NCBI RefSeq assembly: GCF_003591005.1 | Contig: NZ_QYYD01000014.1 | Location: forward strand, 1 to 64,000 | Source of the DNA: Rhodopseudomonas palustris | GTDB taxonomy: Bacteria; Pseudomonadota; Alphaproteobacteria; Rhizobiales; Xanthobacteraceae | DNA length: 64,000 nt | Reading direction: 5' to 3' | In this document: in pieces, positions 62,047 through 64,000 of the stretch | How positions within the stretch are numbered: the stretch's first letter is position 1 | Layout: the number at the start of each line of letters is the position of its first letter | Program-made: the position numbers and the translations under genes | Notes under the pieces: model-generated | What the model saw: the letters and a program-made list of their open reading frames with translations, nothing else | The model's database searches: none | Told to the model about the DNA's origin: nothing

Positions 62047-62247
62047 ATGCAATCTAATACACGACATTTCGACGCTTTATTTGATCATCTCGAAGCAGCC
62101 GCCGCGATTGCCACACTTCTGAATCTTAAGCATCTCCGCTATATCCTATCGATGGCAACGATCGAGTCGACTGAGCGCTTTGTCGAACTTTCAGGAGTCT
62201 CTGTGACAGACCTCTCAAGTTCGACAGAGGCCTCGCAGCGCGGCTAG
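62047..62247 (+). CDS. Small ORF of 66 residues, uncertain
   Basis: The ATG has AAAGGGGA eight bases upstream. The product HFDALFDHLEAAAAIATLLNLKHL-type helix is amphipathic. The 3' end overlaps the convergent AAA_13 gene by 33 bp. It may be a small partner or an accident of an open frame. Confidence 0.35.
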   Translation: MQSNTRHFDALFDHLEAAAAIATLLNLKHLRYILSMATIESTERFVELSGVSVTDLSSSTEASQRG

Positions 62248-64000
62248 ATGGCTCGGATCGACCGTTTCCATAAGGCCGATGAGGGCTTTAGTTGCCGCTT
62301 TACTTTCCTCAAGTGTCATCGATGAAAAGCCAATGAGATCGTCAAGACTGTCAGAATGTGATTCGAGCTGAACGAGACGCTCCAGCGCGCTCACTCGTTC
62401 GCCATCAAGTTTATGAAAGTCTTTTCTAAGCCGTTCCATTTTAGATGAAAATCCGTCGCTGCCCGGACAGCGGAAAGCGAGGAATACGTCCAAAACCCGC
62501 CGCAGAACGTTTGGCATCATATAAGCATACTCGTAGTCCGCGTCGCTGCTCGCCTCAAACTTGAGGACGTGGTCTACAAGATAGTGGTACTCCGAGTCAT
62601 ACTCGCGGAGTAATCTTGACATCTCTACAATTGTGGTGGCCCGCGTTTCTGTACCAGGCGTAAGTCTAACGTCGAGAAATAGAAAGCATGCGGAAGGCAA
62701 AGTTGCTTTGTTGCGCGGCCGATGGAAACGGCTCCATGCCTTCTTGAATTCGTTCATGCAATTCTGATTGTGGGTCATAACAAAAACTTGCGCAGCTTGC
62801 CCCAGTCGACTGATAAGCAGTGCGCAGGCGTAGTTAAGGGCTTTGCTATCCAAACTTGAAATCGGATCGTCCACAACGACTATGCAATCTTGTATTGACA
62901 GTCCGTCGGATTCGAGCGTGGACAGGAAATAACATATCGCGATTGCTGTCTTCTCGCCTTCACTAGGGCTGCCTTCAATTGGACGGCCTCGTCGATGAAT
63001 TTCGTATCCATTGTCTACGCTGACAATCGACAGTTCCTTGTGGCCAAGATATGCTTCGATTAGTCGATTAATCTTTTCAGCTGCTCGCCCGTGCTCTTTA
63101 ACGCGGATGCTCAATTCCCGCACCTTTGACTGAATATCCTCCAACGCAATCTTTGCAGCTTTGAATTCGTTTGCTGCGCTAGTCGCTTCGCTGAGGAGTT
63201 CGTCATAGCGAGCTTTGTTCTTGAACAAGTGGTCCCTGCGCAGTGCTAGTTGCGCTTCTTCCTGTCGCTTTAAGAAGCTTTCGCATGCCTCATTGTGCTT
63301 GTCGATTTGAAGGTTCAATACGCCAAACCAGGATTCGATCAGACTGAAAGCTCTGTCAGCTCGATCTATGACGGATGCGCAATCCTCAGGGTCAGGCATC
63401 AAGGTGGGTCTGGCCAGTTTTTCTTCAATGTCAGATATTGCTGTGTCAAAAACTTCTGCAATTGCAGCCGAGAGCGCATCCTTGATCGAATTGGAAGCCT
63501 TGTCGTAAGCTTCACGTCGATCCGCTATGATGTCCTTGGGGGACGGAATTGCCAAAGCTAATTGCTGAAAGTAAATCCGTTCCTTTTCGAACGTTTGCTT
63601 TGCTGCGGTGAGCGCGTTTTGAAATTGTGCGAAACCCTCGTCTAAGGCGCTTGCCAATAGTTCTTTTCGTTTGGCCGATAGCGGACCGCCGCACAGCAGA
63701 CACTCGTTAAGATCGTGGTCCCCGTGGTACTCCGCCCCTTCGTGCACCCAACGTAACATTTCCGAATGTGTCTCTAATTCGGGAATTATCGTGAGACTGG
63801 GCGTCTCCTGCATCAAGCTTCCTGTCTTCAGAAGAACGTCGCGTATTGATGCCGTGTCGAAGTCCAGTTTCAGAAGTGCCGGCATCGCCTCTTCGCGCCG
63901 GCAGACCTCCCTTACCGCCGACAGAATCGTCTCGTCGAGCAACGATTTCGCGTCAAGTTCGAGTGTCGCATAGTCCGTGGTTAGTTGTGGAGCTTCGTAT
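62215..64000 (-). CDS. AAA_13 ATPase (RloC/PrrC-like), 5' part outside the window
   Basis: The frame stays open to the window edge, so the N-terminus with Walker A is missing. Numbering from the TTG at 63942: a zinc-hook-like C81-L-L-C84 in ECLLCGGPLS flanked by coiled coils (90-300), ABC signature SPSEGEKTAIAI (about 324-335), Walker B CIVVVDDPISSLD (353-365), H392 in MTHNQ. The C-terminal 130 residues carry MPNVLRRVLDVFL and R522-x6-H529 in RLVQLESHS, fitting a HEPN-type RNase. RloC and PrrC are such anticodon nucleases. GC is low here, suggesting transfer. Confidence 0.82.
   Translation of the reverse strand, partial: YEAPQLTTDYATLELDAKSLLDETILSAVREVCRREEAMPALLKLDFDTASIRDVLLKTGSLMQETPSLTIIPELETHSEMLRWVHEGAEYHGDHDLNECLLCGGPLSAKRKELLASALDEGFAQFQNALTAAKQTFEKERIYFQQLALAIPSPKDIIADRREAYDKASNSIKDALSAAIAEVFDTAISDIEEKLARPTLMPDPEDCASVIDRADRAFSLIESWFGVLNLQIDKHNEACESFLKRQEEAQLALRRDHLFKNKARYDELLSEATSAANEFKAAKIALEDIQSKVRELSIRVKEHGRAAEKINRLIEAYLGHKELSIVSVDNGYEIHRRGRPIEGSPSEGEKTAIAICYFLSTLESDGLSIQDCIVVVDDPISSLDSKALNYACALLISRLGQAAQVFVMTHNQNCMNEFKKAWSRFHRPRNKATLPSACFLFLDVRLTPGTETRATTIVEMSRLLREYDSEYHYLVDHVLKFEASSDADYEYAYMMPNVLRRVLDVFLAFRCPGSDGFSSKMERLRKDFHKLDGERVSALERLVQLESHSDSLDDLIGFSSMTLEESKAATKALIGLMETVDPSHLAALRGLCRT

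Overview
The window is high-GC DNA with gene content typical of an alphaproteobacterium of the Nitrobacteraceae (Rhodopseudomonas/Bradyrhizobium type). Pointers are Liv-type ABC transporters, a fused indolepyruvate ferredoxin oxidoreductase, an ATP12 chaperone, a GrlR-like protein, DUF4260 and GCG_CRPN small proteins, and several families of intergenic palindromes. Rhodopseudomonas is the best guess, but this is inference. No rRNA, tRNA or CRISPR array was recognised.

0-17 kb is a catabolic and uptake region. It holds a LIV-type binding protein, a SnoaL-like protein, a GntR/FCD regulator and an alpha/beta hydrolase. A long minus-strand run follows: MarR-adjacent amidohydrolase, three-subunit molybdenum hydroxylase (with an unusual 2Fe-2S/CoxG fusion), a second binding protein, LivH-M-G-F and a Rieske ferredoxin. 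A nicotinamidase-like hydrolase lies nearby. Together they suggest import, hydroxylation and hydrolysis of a small, perhaps nitrogen-containing cyclic or amide compound; the substrate cannot be read from sequence.

17-42.4 kb is mixed chromosomal content: a large PAS histidine kinase, a PQQ-cytochrome c alcohol dehydrogenase, and a CoA-linked cluster (Nudix, DHDPS-like lyase, MaoC, DUF35, thiolase-like, IorAB fusion). It continues with a HigBA toxin-antitoxin pair with a perfect operator-like palindrome, propionyl-CoA carboxylase beta, a class D beta-lactamase, an FhlB-like/FliK-like pair, ATP12 and an RluA-family pseudouridine synthase.

42.6-58.7 kb is a minus-strand phage structural block. 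The head part is Mu-like (protease I, head protein T, gp36-like, virion morphogenesis protein). The tail is long-tailed and resembles the gene transfer agent tail (DUF2460, DUF2163, NlpC/P60, TIM-barrel hub). The tail chaperone pair carries a canonical -1 slippery heptamer, GGGAAAC, just before the first stop codon. Terminase, portal, transposase and lysis genes are not present. A 22-bp iterated motif next to a 5'-TGT at 42628 may be the phage end.

58.8-64 kb is lower in GC. It replaces the expected packaging genes with an OLD-type ATPase-TOPRIM nuclease, a YedK-type SRAP protein, a small cysteine-rich protein, and the 3' part of an AAA_13 (RloC/PrrC-like) ATPase with a CxxC hook and a C-terminal R-x6-H motif, running off the window edge. 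This looks like a transferred defence-type island.
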